64,000 bases of DNA, from positions 52,513 through 116,512 of the forward strand of contig CAMAXP010000007.1 of NCBI GenBank assembly GCA_945862265.1. The letters are read 5' to 3'. The translations under genes were made by a program, and so were the position numbers. The stretch is from Bordetella parapertussis (GTDB taxonomy: Bacteria > Pseudomonadota > Gammaproteobacteria > Burkholderiales > SG8-39). Of the stretch, positions 49,124-57,190 are shown one piece after another (position 1 is the stretch's first letter; every line of letters begins with the position of its first letter). The notes beneath the pieces are model-generated. The model did no database searches, was not told the DNA's origin, and was given only the letters and a program-made list of their open reading frames with translations.

Positions 49124-49600
49124 ATGGACAACGAAATCCTCAGCAAGACCAAGAAAAAGGAGCAGAGCCACGCACTGCAGAAGCTGGGCGCGGCGCTGGT
49201 CGACCTCTCCAAGGAGCGGCTGGCCACCATGGCCCTGCCGGAGGCGCTGCGCGAGGCGATCCGCGAGGCCCAGCGCATCACCGCGCACGAAGGCCGCCGG
49301 CGCCAGATGCAGTACATCGGCAAGCTCATGCGCGACGTGGATCCCGCGCCGATCCAGGAGAGGTTCGACGCCTGGAACGGGCAGTCCAAGGCCGAGGTGG
49401 CGCGCCAGCACGGCATGGAAAGGCTGCGCGAGCGGCTGATCGCGGACGATGCCGCGCTCACCGAGTTCGCCACAAAGCACCCCGGCGTCGATCTCCAGGC
49501 CCTGCGCAACCTGATCCGCAACGCGCGCAAGGAAGCGGCCGAAGGCCGCCCGCCGAAATCTTCTCGCGAAATCTTCAAAATCATCCGCGACGCGAAGTGA
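49124..49600 (+). CDS. darP: Ribosome biogenesis factor DarP/YjgA (DUF615)
   Basis: All-helical protein of 158 residues of the DUF615 family, which associates with late 50S assembly intermediates. Conserved pieces are SKTKKKEQSHALQKLGAALVDL, LREAIREAQRITAHEGRRRQMQYIGKLMRDVD and the C-terminal LRNLIRNARKEAAEGRPPKSSREIFKIIRDAK. The start is 22 bp from the pmbA start on the other strand. The stop is 2 bp before the mogA ATG, or overlaps its possible GTG. Confidence 0.93.
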   Translation: MDNEILSKTKKKEQSHALQKLGAALVDLSKERLATMALPEALREAIREAQRITAHEGRRRQMQYIGKLMRDVDPAPIQERFDAWNGQSKAEVARQHGMERLRERLIADDAALTEFATKHPGVDLQALRNLIRNARKEAAEGRPPKSSREIFKIIRDAK

Positions 49601-49602
49601 CC

Positions 49603-50151
49603 ATGGACACTCTGCTCATCGGCCTAGTCTCGATCAGCGACCGGGCTTCTTCGGGGGTATACGAAGACGCGGGCATTCCCGCGCTCCGCGACTGGTTTGG
49701 CGCGGCGCTATCCTCGCCCTGGCGCATGGAAACGCGGCTGATCCCGGATGAACAGGCGCTGATTGAGGCCACGCTGAAAGAGCTGGTCGATGTCGCCAAG
49801 TGCCACCTCGTCCTCACCACGGGCGGCACCGGCCCCGCGCCGCGCGACGTCACGCCCGAGGCGACGCTGGCCGTTGCCGACAAGGTCATGCCCGGCTTCG
49901 GCGAGCAGATGCGCGCGGTGAGCCTCAAGTACGTGCCGACCGCGATCCTGTCGCGGCAGGTGGCGGTGATCCGCAAGGGCGCGCTCATCATCAACCTGCC
50001 CGGCCAGCCGAAGGCGATCAAGGAAACCCTCGACGGCGTGTTCGCCGCAGTGCCCTATTGCATCGACCTGATCGGCGGGCCGTACGTCGAGACCAACGAG
50101 GCCGTCGTCAAGGTCTTCCGCCCGAAAAGCGCGATTCGCCCGAAAAGCTGA
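49603..50151 (+). CDS. mogA: Molybdopterin adenylyltransferase MogA
   Basis: Enzyme of 182 residues that adenylates molybdopterin before molybdate insertion. Conserved elements are IGLVSISDRASSGVYEDAGIPAL, ETRLIPDEQALIEATL, LVLTTGGTGPAPRDVTPEATL and PTAILSRQVAVIRKGALIINLPGQPKAIKETLDGVFAAVPYCIDLIGGPYVET. The ATG at 49603 gives the usual start MDTLLIGL; a GTG at 49597 overlapping the darP stop is possible. It serves the three Mo enzymes in this window. It follows darP as in other betaproteobacteria and is closely followed by an NHL-repeat gene. Confidence 0.95.
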   Translation: MDTLLIGLVSISDRASSGVYEDAGIPALRDWFGAALSSPWRMETRLIPDEQALIEATLKELVDVAKCHLVLTTGGTGPAPRDVTPEATLAVADKVMPGFGEQMRAVSLKYVPTAILSRQVAVIRKGALIINLPGQPKAIKETLDGVFAAVPYCIDLIGGPYVETNEAVVKVFRPKSAIRPKS

Positions 50152-50171
50152 AATTCAACAGGAGAGGTCCC

Positions 50172-51137
50172 ATGGCAGTCGTTCTGGGTAGCGGCGAACA
50201 CCGCTACAAGGTCGTCGAGGACTGGGCAAAGCTGCCCGAAGGCTGGGAGTTCAAGGACGCAGCGGCGGTCGCGGTCGACAGCAAGGACCGCGTCTACGTG
50301 TTCAACCGCGGCGAGCACCCGATGATGGTCTTCGACCGCGAAGGCAACTTCATCAAATCGTGGGGCGAAGGCGGCATGTTCCCGCACGCGCACGGCCTGC
50401 ACATTGACGAAAACGACATCCTCTACTGCACGGACGACACCGGTCACGTGGTCACCAAGTGCACGACCGACGGCAAGGTACTGCTGCAACTGGGCGTGCC
50501 CGGCAAGGCCACGCCCTACATGAGCGGCCTGCCCTTTCACCGCTGCACGCACACCGCGCTCTCACCGCGCGGCGACATCTACGTGAGCGACGGGTACGGC
50601 AACGCCAAAGTCCACAAGTACTCGCCCGACGGCAAGCTGCTGATGTCCTGGGGAGAGCCGGGCACGGACCCGGGCCAGTTCAACATCGCGCACAACATCG
50701 TCACCGACGCGGAAGGCTGGGTCTACGTCGCGGACCGCGAGAACCACCGCGTGCAGGTGTTCGACGGCAACGGCAAATATGAAACCCAGTGGGTCAACAT
50801 GCACCGGCCCTGCGGCCTGTATTGCTGCCGCGGGCCGAAGCTGCAGTTCCTGATCGGCGAACTCGGCCCGAACATGAGCGTCAACCGCAACCTGCCCAAC
50901 ATCGGGCCACGGCTGACGATTGTCGATGCCAAGGGCGCGACGCTGGCCCGGCTGGGCGGTGAAGCGGGCCCCGGGCTGGAGACAGGGAAATTCGTTGCCC
51001 CCCACGGCCTCGCGGTCGACTCGCGTGGCGACATCTACGTCGGGGAAGTGAGCTATACCGAGTATCCCCGGCTTTTCCCCGACCAGGCGATCCCTTGGCG
51101 CATGCGCTCGTTGCAGAAACTCGAGAAGCTGGCCTGA
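50172..51137 (+). CDS. NHL-repeat beta-propeller protein (peptidyl-alpha-hydroxyglycine lyase-like)
   Basis: Protein of 321 residues that is a six-bladed NHL propeller. Repeats are seen as AAAVAVDSKDRVYVFNRGEHPMMVFDREG, HAHGLHIDENDILYCTDDTGHVVTKCTTDG, CTHTALSPRGDIYVSDGYGNAKVHKYSPDG, IAHNIVTDAEGWVYVADRENHRVQVFDGNG and APHGLAVDSRGDIYVGEVSYTEYP. It has no signal peptide. NHL proteins include amidating lyases and hydrolases, and the active site cannot be read by eye. A gaaattcaacaggagag ribosome region precedes the ATG, 20 bp after the mogA stop. Confidence 0.85.
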   Translation: MAVVLGSGEHRYKVVEDWAKLPEGWEFKDAAAVAVDSKDRVYVFNRGEHPMMVFDREGNFIKSWGEGGMFPHAHGLHIDENDILYCTDDTGHVVTKCTTDGKVLLQLGVPGKATPYMSGLPFHRCTHTALSPRGDIYVSDGYGNAKVHKYSPDGKLLMSWGEPGTDPGQFNIAHNIVTDAEGWVYVADRENHRVQVFDGNGKYETQWVNMHRPCGLYCCRGPKLQFLIGELGPNMSVNRNLPNIGPRLTIVDAKGATLARLGGEAGPGLETGKFVAPHGLAVDSRGDIYVGEVSYTEYPRLFPDQAIPWRMRSLQKLEKLA

Positions 51138-51160
51138 GCACGCCTGCGCGGAAGACTGAG

Positions 51161-51178
51161 GTTTGACCCCGGTCAAAC
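51161..51178. promoter_or_regulatory. Perfect palindrome GTTTGACC-CC-GGTCAAAC
   Basis: Eight-base arms with a two-base centre lie 23 bp after the NHL gene stop and 24 bp before the rquA ATG. There is no following T-tract, so an operator for the rquA region is more likely than a terminator. The binding protein is unknown. Confidence 0.5.
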
Positions 51179-51195
51179 GAAGCCGCCCGTGCCCG

Positions 51196-51230
51196 ATGGA
51201 AGATGAGTCCTGTTTCAGGGAGTCTTCCAT
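51196..51230. promoter_or_regulatory. Inverted repeat ATGGAAGA...TCTTCCAT over the rquA start
   Basis: Perfect 8-bp arms (51196-51203 and 51223-51230) with a 19-bp loop enclose the ATG at 51203. If transcribed it could form a hairpin over that start codon. A GGAG ribosome site (51218-51222) lies 8 bases before the TTG at 51230, an alternative start. Confidence 0.4.
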
Positions 51231-51943
51231 TGAAAGCCGAAGCATCGGACCTTGCTGTCCCGCCGGTATCCGTACCGGCCTACCTGGTGCAGACCTACTG
51301 GTGGGCTTATGTTCATCCACAGGCCGTGCGTGTGTTCGAGCGGCAATGGCTCGTCAACCTGATCCTGTGGGGAAACTTCAGCAAGCTGCGCAACGCGGCA
51401 CTGGCCGCGCTCGGCCACGACCTCTCCGGCCGCACGCTGCAGATTGCCTGCGTCTATGGTGACCTGACCCAGAGACTGGCCGAGCAGATCCCTGCCAACG
51501 GCAGCCTGGACGTCGTCGACGTGCTGCCAGTCCAGTTGGCCAATCTCGCGAAAAAACTTCCTGACGATACCAAAGTAGGCCTGCTGCTCGGCGACAGTTC
51601 ATCGCTTGACGTGGAATCCGGCGCCTACGACCGGGCGCTGCTCTTTTTCCTGCTGCACGAGCAACCGGAAGCCGTCCGCCGCAAGACGCTGGCCGAGGCG
51701 CTGCGGGTGATCAAGCCGGGCGGCCGGCTAGTCATCGTCGACTACCACCGTCCTGCAGGATCAAACCCCTTGTTCTGGCCGATGAAGGCCGTGCTCCGCA
51801 CGCTGGAGCCCTATGCGCTCGACCTATGGGAGCGGGAACTGGCCGAATGGCTGCCGGAATCTGCCAGTCTCTTTAAAACTGCCAAATTCCTGTCGTTTGG
51901 TGGCCTATACCAGCTGGTCACGATAGCGAAGTCACAAAGGTAA
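51203..51943 (+). CDS. rquA: Rhodoquinone biosynthesis methyltransferase-like protein RquA
   Basis: SAM-dependent enzyme of 246 residues that replaces the C2 methoxy group of ubiquinone with an amino group to make rhodoquinone, as established for RquA of Rhodospirillum rubrum. Recognised features are VPAYLVQTYWWAYVHPQAVRVFERQWLVNLILWGNF, the atypical motif I ACVYGDLT (residues 82-89) in place of the glycine-rich loop of UbiE-type methyltransferases, LDVVDVLPVQL and the LLFFLLHEQP helix. The start may be ATG 51203 or TTG 51230, the latter with a better ribosome site. Rhodoquinone supports fumarate respiration at low potential. It is 53 bp after the NHL gene and upstream of the electron-transfer cluster. 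Confidence 0.8.
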   Translation: MSPVSGSLPLKAEASDLAVPPVSVPAYLVQTYWWAYVHPQAVRVFERQWLVNLILWGNFSKLRNAALAALGHDLSGRTLQIACVYGDLTQRLAEQIPANGSLDVVDVLPVQLANLAKKLPDDTKVGLLLGDSSSLDVESGAYDRALLFFLLHEQPEAVRRKTLAEALRVIKPGGRLVIVDYHRPAGSNPLFWPMKAVLRTLEPYALDLWERELAEWLPESASLFKTAKFLSFGGLYQLVTIAKSQR

Positions 51944-52029
51944 CTGGCCCGCATTTGCGCTGCGTCAAATTGTAACGGGGTTCCTGGGGGCATTCTGGCA
52001 TCCACCAACCCGGAAATGGAGAGACCGCA

Positions 52030-53016
52030 ATGGGCCCCGACGCAGGCATCACCTCGCAAACATCGCTACGCAACGGCGCCGAGGTCCTCAGGGGTGTGCT
52101 GCTTCACCATGCGGAAGAACTGATGGGCCACCTGGTCGAGGAAGAATGTGCCCGCTTCCTCGCGAACGCAGCGGACCACCGCGACGCCCAAGGGAGGCAC
52201 TCGCTGGTGCGCAACGGCCTGCAGCCGGCGCGCACGATCCGCACAGGCATCGGCCCGGTGCGTGTGCGGCTGCCAAAGTTCAGGAGCCGCACCGGCGAGC
52301 ATGTCGAATTCCGCTCGATGTTCGTGCCACGTTTCGCACGCAGTGCAGCCGAGGCCGAGCCCGGCGCAGCGTGGCGCTACCTGCACTCAATGACGCGCCG
52401 CGATATCTATGGGGCGCTTTCGGCGCTGCTCGGCAACAACGGCGCCAGCGCCTCGATGTCCATCGCGGATTCCACCGCAAGCGCCTGGGCCGACCGCTGC
52501 GCGCACTTGCTTGGCGACGCCCTGGACACGCGGCAGTGGACCCGCATCTGGGCATTCGAGGTCGAAGGCCGCTCCGTGGATTCGGGACGCATCCCCGACA
52601 TCATTGTCGTGCTGGGCGAGGATTCCACGGGACTCACTAGGCTCTTGTCCGCCGGCACGGAAACCAGCGGCGGCGACCCCTGGGCCGGCGTACTGCGCGA
52701 CTTGCGCTCCCGCGGGCTGAAGTCGTCCATGGATACCTGGGTCGTCTCGACCTGCGCACTCGGCATGGTCGAGACGATGAAGGCACACAGCGTCGATACC
52801 TTCCGGCAGCAGAGCAAGTGCAAGCGCGGCGCTCCGCGGGGCGTCGCTTCGACCCCCTATTCCGGTGGCAGCTCACGCCTGCGCGGCCCGAGCACCTGGA
52901 TTTCGGCCCTGCTCGTGGCGTCGGGAATGGGCCTCACCGGCGAGCGCGACTCGCTGCAGGGCGCGCCCGGAAAAAATGAACATGCCCAGCACGCAAAAGG
53001 CAAACACCAGAATTGA
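52030..53016 (+). CDS. IS256/Mutator transposase-derived protein lacking catalytic Asp residues
   Basis: Protein of 328 residues whose first 260 residues align by eye with an IS256-family transposase: RNGLQPARTIRTGIGPVRVRLPKFRSRTGEHVEF (N-terminal DNA-binding region), a DDE-like core and RDLRSRGLKSSMDTWVVSTCALGMVE. The first catalytic Asp (usually WADGVY) is replaced in RIWAFEVEG (about 172-180), the second (usually GDGALG) in WVVSTCALG (about 237-245), and the frame then diverges from the family before the last Glu, ending in a Gly/Ser-rich tail. It cannot be a canonical transposase, yet the frame is unbroken and has a ggagag ribosome site. It may be a relic or domesticated DNA-binding protein. 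Confidence 0.75.
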   Translation: MGPDAGITSQTSLRNGAEVLRGVLLHHAEELMGHLVEEECARFLANAADHRDAQGRHSLVRNGLQPARTIRTGIGPVRVRLPKFRSRTGEHVEFRSMFVPRFARSAAEAEPGAAWRYLHSMTRRDIYGALSALLGNNGASASMSIADSTASAWADRCAHLLGDALDTRQWTRIWAFEVEGRSVDSGRIPDIIVVLGEDSTGLTRLLSAGTETSGGDPWAGVLRDLRSRGLKSSMDTWVVSTCALGMVETMKAHSVDTFRQQSKCKRGAPRGVASTPYSGGSSRLRGPSTWISALLVASGMGLTGERDSLQGAPGKNEHAQHAKGKHQN

Positions 53017-53108
53017 CCGCCGCATTGCACAAGCGTGAAATTTCGTACATGGGAAATTTTTCGTTACTCAAAAAGACACTCTGAAACACTGAAGGAAGGA
53101 TTGCCTAA

Positions 53109-53459
53109 ATGAAAAACACCCTCTCCTGCCTCACGTTCCAGATCGGCGCACTGTCCGTACTGGCAGCGGCCACTTCCCTAACGTTCGCGCAGGCCCCGGA
53201 TGTCGGTGCAGCCGAGGCGCTCACAAAGAAAAGCGGTTGCATGAAGTGCCACTCGGTCACTTCCAAGAAGGACGGCCCCTCGTTCAAGTCCACAGCCGAG
53301 AAACACAAGGGCAAGGCCGACGGCGAGCAGAAGCTCTACACGCACCTCACGACCAGCACGAAGATCAAGGTCGACGGCAAGGAAGAGATGCATGAGTCGC
53401 TCAAGACCAAGAACGATGACGAGATCAAGAACGTCGTCCGTTACATCCTCTCGCGCTAG
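53109..53459 (+). CDS. Exported monoheme class I cytochrome c (MtoD-like)
   Basis: Periplasmic cytochrome of 116 residues with a signal peptide (hydrophobic ALSVLAAATSLTFAQ, cleaved near residue 28) and one heme site C44-x-x-C47-H48 (GCMKCHSV); the axial Met is probably in KEEMHESLK. A small electron shuttle is expected. It has aaggaagga as ribosome site and leads a four-gene cluster with a NapC-like tetraheme, a decaheme and an outer membrane barrel, the composition of the Mto cluster of iron oxidisers, where MtoD fills this place. Confidence 0.87.
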   Translation: MKNTLSCLTFQIGALSVLAAATSLTFAQAPDVGAAEALTKKSGCMKCHSVTSKKDGPSFKSTAEKHKGKADGEQKLYTHLTTSTKIKVDGKEEMHESLKTKNDDEIKNVVRYILSR

Positions 53460-53505
53460 CTCGCCAATGCGCTAGCCGCCGGACGGAAAAACAGGGAGCA
53501 GCACG

Positions 53506-54105
53506 ATGTTCAAGCGAGGCTGGGGTTGGCTGGCGACAACGTGCACAACCTGTTCAAGGGTACGGCTGGGCCTCGGTGTGACGCTCGCCGCACTATTTGT
53601 AGCAGGCATTCTCGTGGCCGGCGGCGCGGCCGGCCTCGCCTGGACCAACACGGAGCAGTTCTGCATCGGCTGCCACGAGATGCAGGACAACGTCTACAAG
53701 GAATTCAAGGGCACCATCCACGACAAGAACCGCTCGGGCGTGCGGGCAGTGTGCTCCAACTGCCATGTCCCGCAACAACCCATCCCGATGCTCAAGCGCA
53801 AGGTGGCCGCGACCTTCGAACTGTACGGGCACTTCACCGGCGTGATCGACACCCGGGAGAAATTCGAAAAGCACCGCTACGAAATGGCAAAGCGCGTCTG
53901 GACGCGCATGAAGCAGACCGACTCCCTCGAGTGCCGGAACTGCCACCACGACGATGCCATGGACCTGGAAAAACAGTCTGAGAAGGCGCGTGCCCGTCAC
54001 GCGAAAATGAAGACCGATGGCATGACCTGCATCGATTGCCACTTCGGTATCGCGCACAACGAGCCCGATGGTCCCGGGCCGCAGGAGCTGAAAATTGAAA
54101 AATAA
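53506..54105 (+). CDS. NapC/NirT-family membrane-anchored tetraheme cytochrome c (CymA-like)
   Basis: Cytochrome of 199 residues with one N-terminal membrane helix (about residues 21-45) as uncleaved anchor and four heme motifs: C53IGCH, CSNCH, CRNCH and CIDCH. NapC/CymA proteins exchange electrons between the quinone pool and periplasmic redox partners, in either direction. The two cysteines at 13 and 16 (TTCTTC) lie before the helix and are not a heme site. It is followed by the decaheme gene, whose TTG overlaps its end by 11 bp, so the genes are coupled. With the rhodoquinone gene upstream it may use low-potential quinol. Confidence 0.9.
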   Translation: MFKRGWGWLATTCTTCSRVRLGLGVTLAALFVAGILVAGGAAGLAWTNTEQFCIGCHEMQDNVYKEFKGTIHDKNRSGVRAVCSNCHVPQQPIPMLKRKVAATFELYGHFTGVIDTREKFEKHRYEMAKRVWTRMKQTDSLECRNCHHDDAMDLEKQSEKARARHAKMKTDGMTCIDCHFGIAHNEPDGPGPQELKIEK

Positions 54106-55033
54106 ACTGATTGCCGCCATTCACGGCGTGGTTCTCGGCCTCAGCATCGCGTTTTCGGCAGGCGCCCAGGACACCGTGAAAAAAGACCTGGTCCTGAAGG
54201 GCGACGCCCGCTGTACGCGCTGCCATGACGCTTCCGACGACTTCCCGGTACTAGCCATCGGCAAGACGAAGCACGGCACAGTCGCCGACGGGCGCACGCC
54301 GACCTGCTCCAGCTGCCACGGCGACAGCGAAACCCACGTCAACAAGCCCGCGGACGCCAAGGAGCGCCCGCGCCCCGAGCGCTCGTTCGGCAAGAACTCG
54401 AAGACCCCCGTGGACGCCCGCAACCAGGCGTGCCTGACCTGCCATGAAGGAGGCAAACGCATCCACTGGACCAGCGGCGCCCACGCCAGCCGCGACGTGT
54501 CGTGCACCTCCTGCCACGAGGTCCATACCGGGCATGACAAAGTGCGCGACAAGGTAGCGCAATCCGAAGTCTGCTACGCCTGTCACAAGGAGCAGCGCGC
54601 GCAATCCCGCAAGCCCTCCCGCCATCCGATCCCGGAAGGAAAGGTCGCATGCAGCGATTGCCACAATCCCCATGGCTCGGCCGGTGAAAAGATGCTCGTG
54701 CGCGACAACGTGAACGACACCTGCTACCAGTGCCACACTGAGAAGCGCGGCCCCTTCGTGCGCACGCACCAGCCCGTGCAGGAAGACTGCAGCATCTGCC
54801 ACAACCCGCACGGCACGACGAACGACAACCTGCTCAAGCAGCGCTCCCCGTTCCTGTGCCAGCAGTGCCATGAGCCGACGAGCCATCGGGGCAGCCTCGC
54901 GAGCACGACCGGGTCGGCGGGAGGCAGCACCGGAGCCAACCTGCTGGCACGCGGCTGCCTGAACTGCCACACGAACATTCATGGCACCAACAACCCGGCA
55001 AACATTTCCAACGAACGGACTCTCCGGCGCTGA
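54095..55033 (+). CDS. Decaheme cytochrome c (MtrA/MtoA/PioA-like)
   Basis: Periplasmic cytochrome of 312 residues from a TTG start (54095-54097) supported by aggag at 54083-54087 and a signal peptide (LSIAFSAGAQ). Ten CxxCH motifs are counted: CTRCH, CSSCH, CLTCH, CTSCH, CYACH, CSDCH, CYQCH, CSICH, CQQCH and CLNCH. Ten hemes in about 300 residues is the MtrA/DmsE/PioA pattern, in which the wire sits inside an outer membrane barrel. The barrel gene follows 23 bp later. The start overlaps the upstream NapC-like gene by 11 bp. Confidence 0.93.
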   Translation: MKNKLIAAIHGVVLGLSIAFSAGAQDTVKKDLVLKGDARCTRCHDASDDFPVLAIGKTKHGTVADGRTPTCSSCHGDSETHVNKPADAKERPRPERSFGKNSKTPVDARNQACLTCHEGGKRIHWTSGAHASRDVSCTSCHEVHTGHDKVRDKVAQSEVCYACHKEQRAQSRKPSRHPIPEGKVACSDCHNPHGSAGEKMLVRDNVNDTCYQCHTEKRGPFVRTHQPVQEDCSICHNPHGTTNDNLLKQRSPFLCQQCHEPTSHRGSLASTTGSAGGSTGANLLARGCLNCHTNIHGTNNPANISNERTLRR

Positions 55034-55056
55034 CAACCGGAATCGGGAGAACGGAC

Positions 55057-57180
55057 ATGCAAACAACCAGAAGCGGGAGTGCAAGCGCAGCAGGCGCAAT
55101 CGCATTCGCCCTGATAATAGTCCCGGGCGCGTTGCGCGCCCAGGCGGCGGACGAGGCCGCAGCACTGAAATCCCCGGTCAGCACCTTTGAACTGGGCATC
55201 GGCGCTGTCACCAAGGACAACGGGCGGTTCGGCCAATACACCGGGCTGCGCAGGGACGGCCTCTACGGCATCGGGGACCTGGACCTGGTCCGGCGAGACG
55301 ACGCCACCGGCATCTGGACGCGGTTCTCGGGGCGCAACCTGGGATACGACAACCGCGAGGCGCGTTTCGAGTACGGCCAGCAGGGTAACTGGGGAGTGTC
55401 TGTCGACTATAGCCGGACGCTGCGGAACAACCCCTACACGGTCAACACGGCCATCCGGGGGATCGGTACCAATTCCATCACGGTGCCCTATCCCGCTGCC
55501 ACCTCCGCAAAGGGCGACGTGCAGTTGAAAACCGAGCGCGACACCCTGACGCTCGGACTGGACAAGATCTTCGCGGGCGGGTGGGACATCTCGTTCAAGT
55601 TCCGTAACGAGGAAAAGGACGGTACCCGTATGTTCGGCCGGGGCACGCCGGGTGGCGCCGGCGGCTTCGAGTTCCTCGCCGACCCCATCCACTACACCAC
55701 GCGCCAGTTCGAGGCACTGGTGGGGTACACGGGCAAGGATCTCCAACTCTCCGGCGGCTACTACGGCTCCTTCTTTACCAACAGCAACACCGCCTTGATC
55801 GTGAACAACCAGCCCGGCGGGCCCACCTCACTCGGCGTCGGCGCCGGGGCGTTCAGCCCGATCGGCCTGCCTCCCGGGAACCAATCGCACCAGTTCAGCC
55901 TTGCCGGTGGCTACACGATCTCCCCGGCAACCCGGGCAACGTTCAAGGTTTCCTACGCCCGCCTTTCGCAAACCGAGTCGTTCATCCTTGCGCCATCGGC
56001 CTTCGTTCCGCGGAACGACCTTGGCGGGCGCATTGATACGACCCAGGTGCAGTTGGGCGTGACTTCCAAGATCACCCCGCTCCTGAACGTGCGTGCGGAC
56101 CTGCGCTACCTCGACCGGAACGACAAGACGCCCATCTACCCGTACGTAACGTTCAATGCCACTACCCTGCTGACCCCGGGCAACTCCCCAACCTCGACCA
56201 CGGACGGACGCAACGAGCCGCGCTCGAATTCGACCCTCGCGGGGAAACTGGAGGCCAGCTACATGCTTCCCAAGGGATTCCGCATGATCGGCGGCATCGA
56301 CTACGATGTGCGCAAGCGGAATACTTCCGACGTCCGGGTGGTCAGCTTCCGGCCGGAAACGGACGAAACGTCGTACCGGCTCGAACTGCGACGCGCGATT
56401 GGCGAAACCGCTACCGGGTCCTTGGGCTATGTCAACAGCCGTAGGACCGGATCGGAGTGGGTCAACACGGTTCTGCTGAACGGCACCACCGGAAGCAACC
56501 TGCTCAACCCGCTCAACCTCGCTGATCGCGATCGCGAAAAGATCCGCGCAGTCCTTGACTGGGCCCCCACGGAGCCGCTGTCGATGCACTTCACAGTGGA
56601 TACAGCCAACGACACCTACAGCGGCCGAGCGCTCGGACCGCGCGAGGGCTCGGCGAAGCTCTACTCCGCCGACGCTGTCTACGTCGTTACTGAGGCATGG
56701 CAGGCCAGCGCATGGTTTTCCCGCGGCGACACCAAGGCCCGCCAGACAGATTGCGTCGGCGCCTCGGGGGTCGGCGTCTGCCCGGCAACTGCAGCGTCTC
56801 CGCGCTGGGAGGCAAACCTCCGCAACGTCAGCGACGCGATGGGCTTTGGCATGAAGGGAAAGCCGAACAGCACGTTCGAGGTCGGCGCCGACCTGCAGTT
56901 CTCCAAGGAGCGCAACGAGTTTCGCCAGACAGCCGCCGTCCCCGCGGTTCTGGGTGCGCCGTTGCCCGACGTGCACTACGACCGGACCACCTTCAAGCTT
57001 TACGGAAAATATGCGCTCCAGAAGAACGCTGGAGTCCGGCTGCAATACGTCTACGACCGATTCAAGACTGACGACTTCACCTGGACCACATGGACCTACA
57101 CGGACGGCACAACCGTGCGGCAGGACCCGGTACAGAAAGTGCAATTCATTGGTGCCTCGTACTATTACCAGTTCCAGTAG
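55057..57180 (+). CDS. MtrB/PioB-family decaheme-associated outer membrane beta-barrel
   Basis: Outer membrane protein of 707 residues with a signal peptide (FALIIVPGALRAQA, about residue 31) and a long series of alternating hydrophobic/polar strands ending in Q-F-Q, expected for a porin of the MtrB/PioB type with about 26-28 strands. It sheathes the decaheme cytochrome so that electrons cross the outer membrane. Recognisable pieces are GIGAVTKDNGRFGQYTGL, GYDNREARFEYGQQG and FRMIGGIDYDVRKRNTSD. The N-terminal CxxC of Shewanella MtrB is absent. No outer-surface MtrC-like cytochrome gene follows, as in Pio and Mto systems. Confidence 0.9.
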   Translation: MQTTRSGSASAAGAIAFALIIVPGALRAQAADEAAALKSPVSTFELGIGAVTKDNGRFGQYTGLRRDGLYGIGDLDLVRRDDATGIWTRFSGRNLGYDNREARFEYGQQGNWGVSVDYSRTLRNNPYTVNTAIRGIGTNSITVPYPAATSAKGDVQLKTERDTLTLGLDKIFAGGWDISFKFRNEEKDGTRMFGRGTPGGAGGFEFLADPIHYTTRQFEALVGYTGKDLQLSGGYYGSFFTNSNTALIVNNQPGGPTSLGVGAGAFSPIGLPPGNQSHQFSLAGGYTISPATRATFKVSYARLSQTESFILAPSAFVPRNDLGGRIDTTQVQLGVTSKITPLLNVRADLRYLDRNDKTPIYPYVTFNATTLLTPGNSPTSTTDGRNEPRSNSTLAGKLEASYMLPKGFRMIGGIDYDVRKRNTSDVRVVSFRPETDETSYRLELRRAIGETATGSLGYVNSRRTGSEWVNTVLLNGTTGSNLLNPLNLADRDREKIRAVLDWAPTEPLSMHFTVDTANDTYSGRALGPREGSAKLYSADAVYVVTEAWQASAWFSRGDTKARQTDCVGASGVGVCPATAASPRWEANLRNVSDAMGFGMKGKPNSTFEVGADLQFSKERNEFRQTAAVPAVLGAPLPDVHYDRTTFKLYGKYALQKNAGVRLQYVYDRFKTDDFTWTTWTYTDGTTVRQDPVQKVQFIGASYYYQFQ

Positions 57181-57190
57181 GCAAACAGCC

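Noticed and set aside
51161..51178. Intrinsic terminator after the NHL gene
   Set aside because: The palindrome is not followed by a T-tract.
52030..53016. Active IS256 insertion sequence
   Set aside because: Catalytic Asp positions are substituted, the C-terminal part is replaced, and no terminal inverted repeats were recognised on either side.
55057..57180. MtrB-type redox-active N-terminal CxxC
   Set aside because: No cysteine pair is found in the N-terminal region of this barrel.
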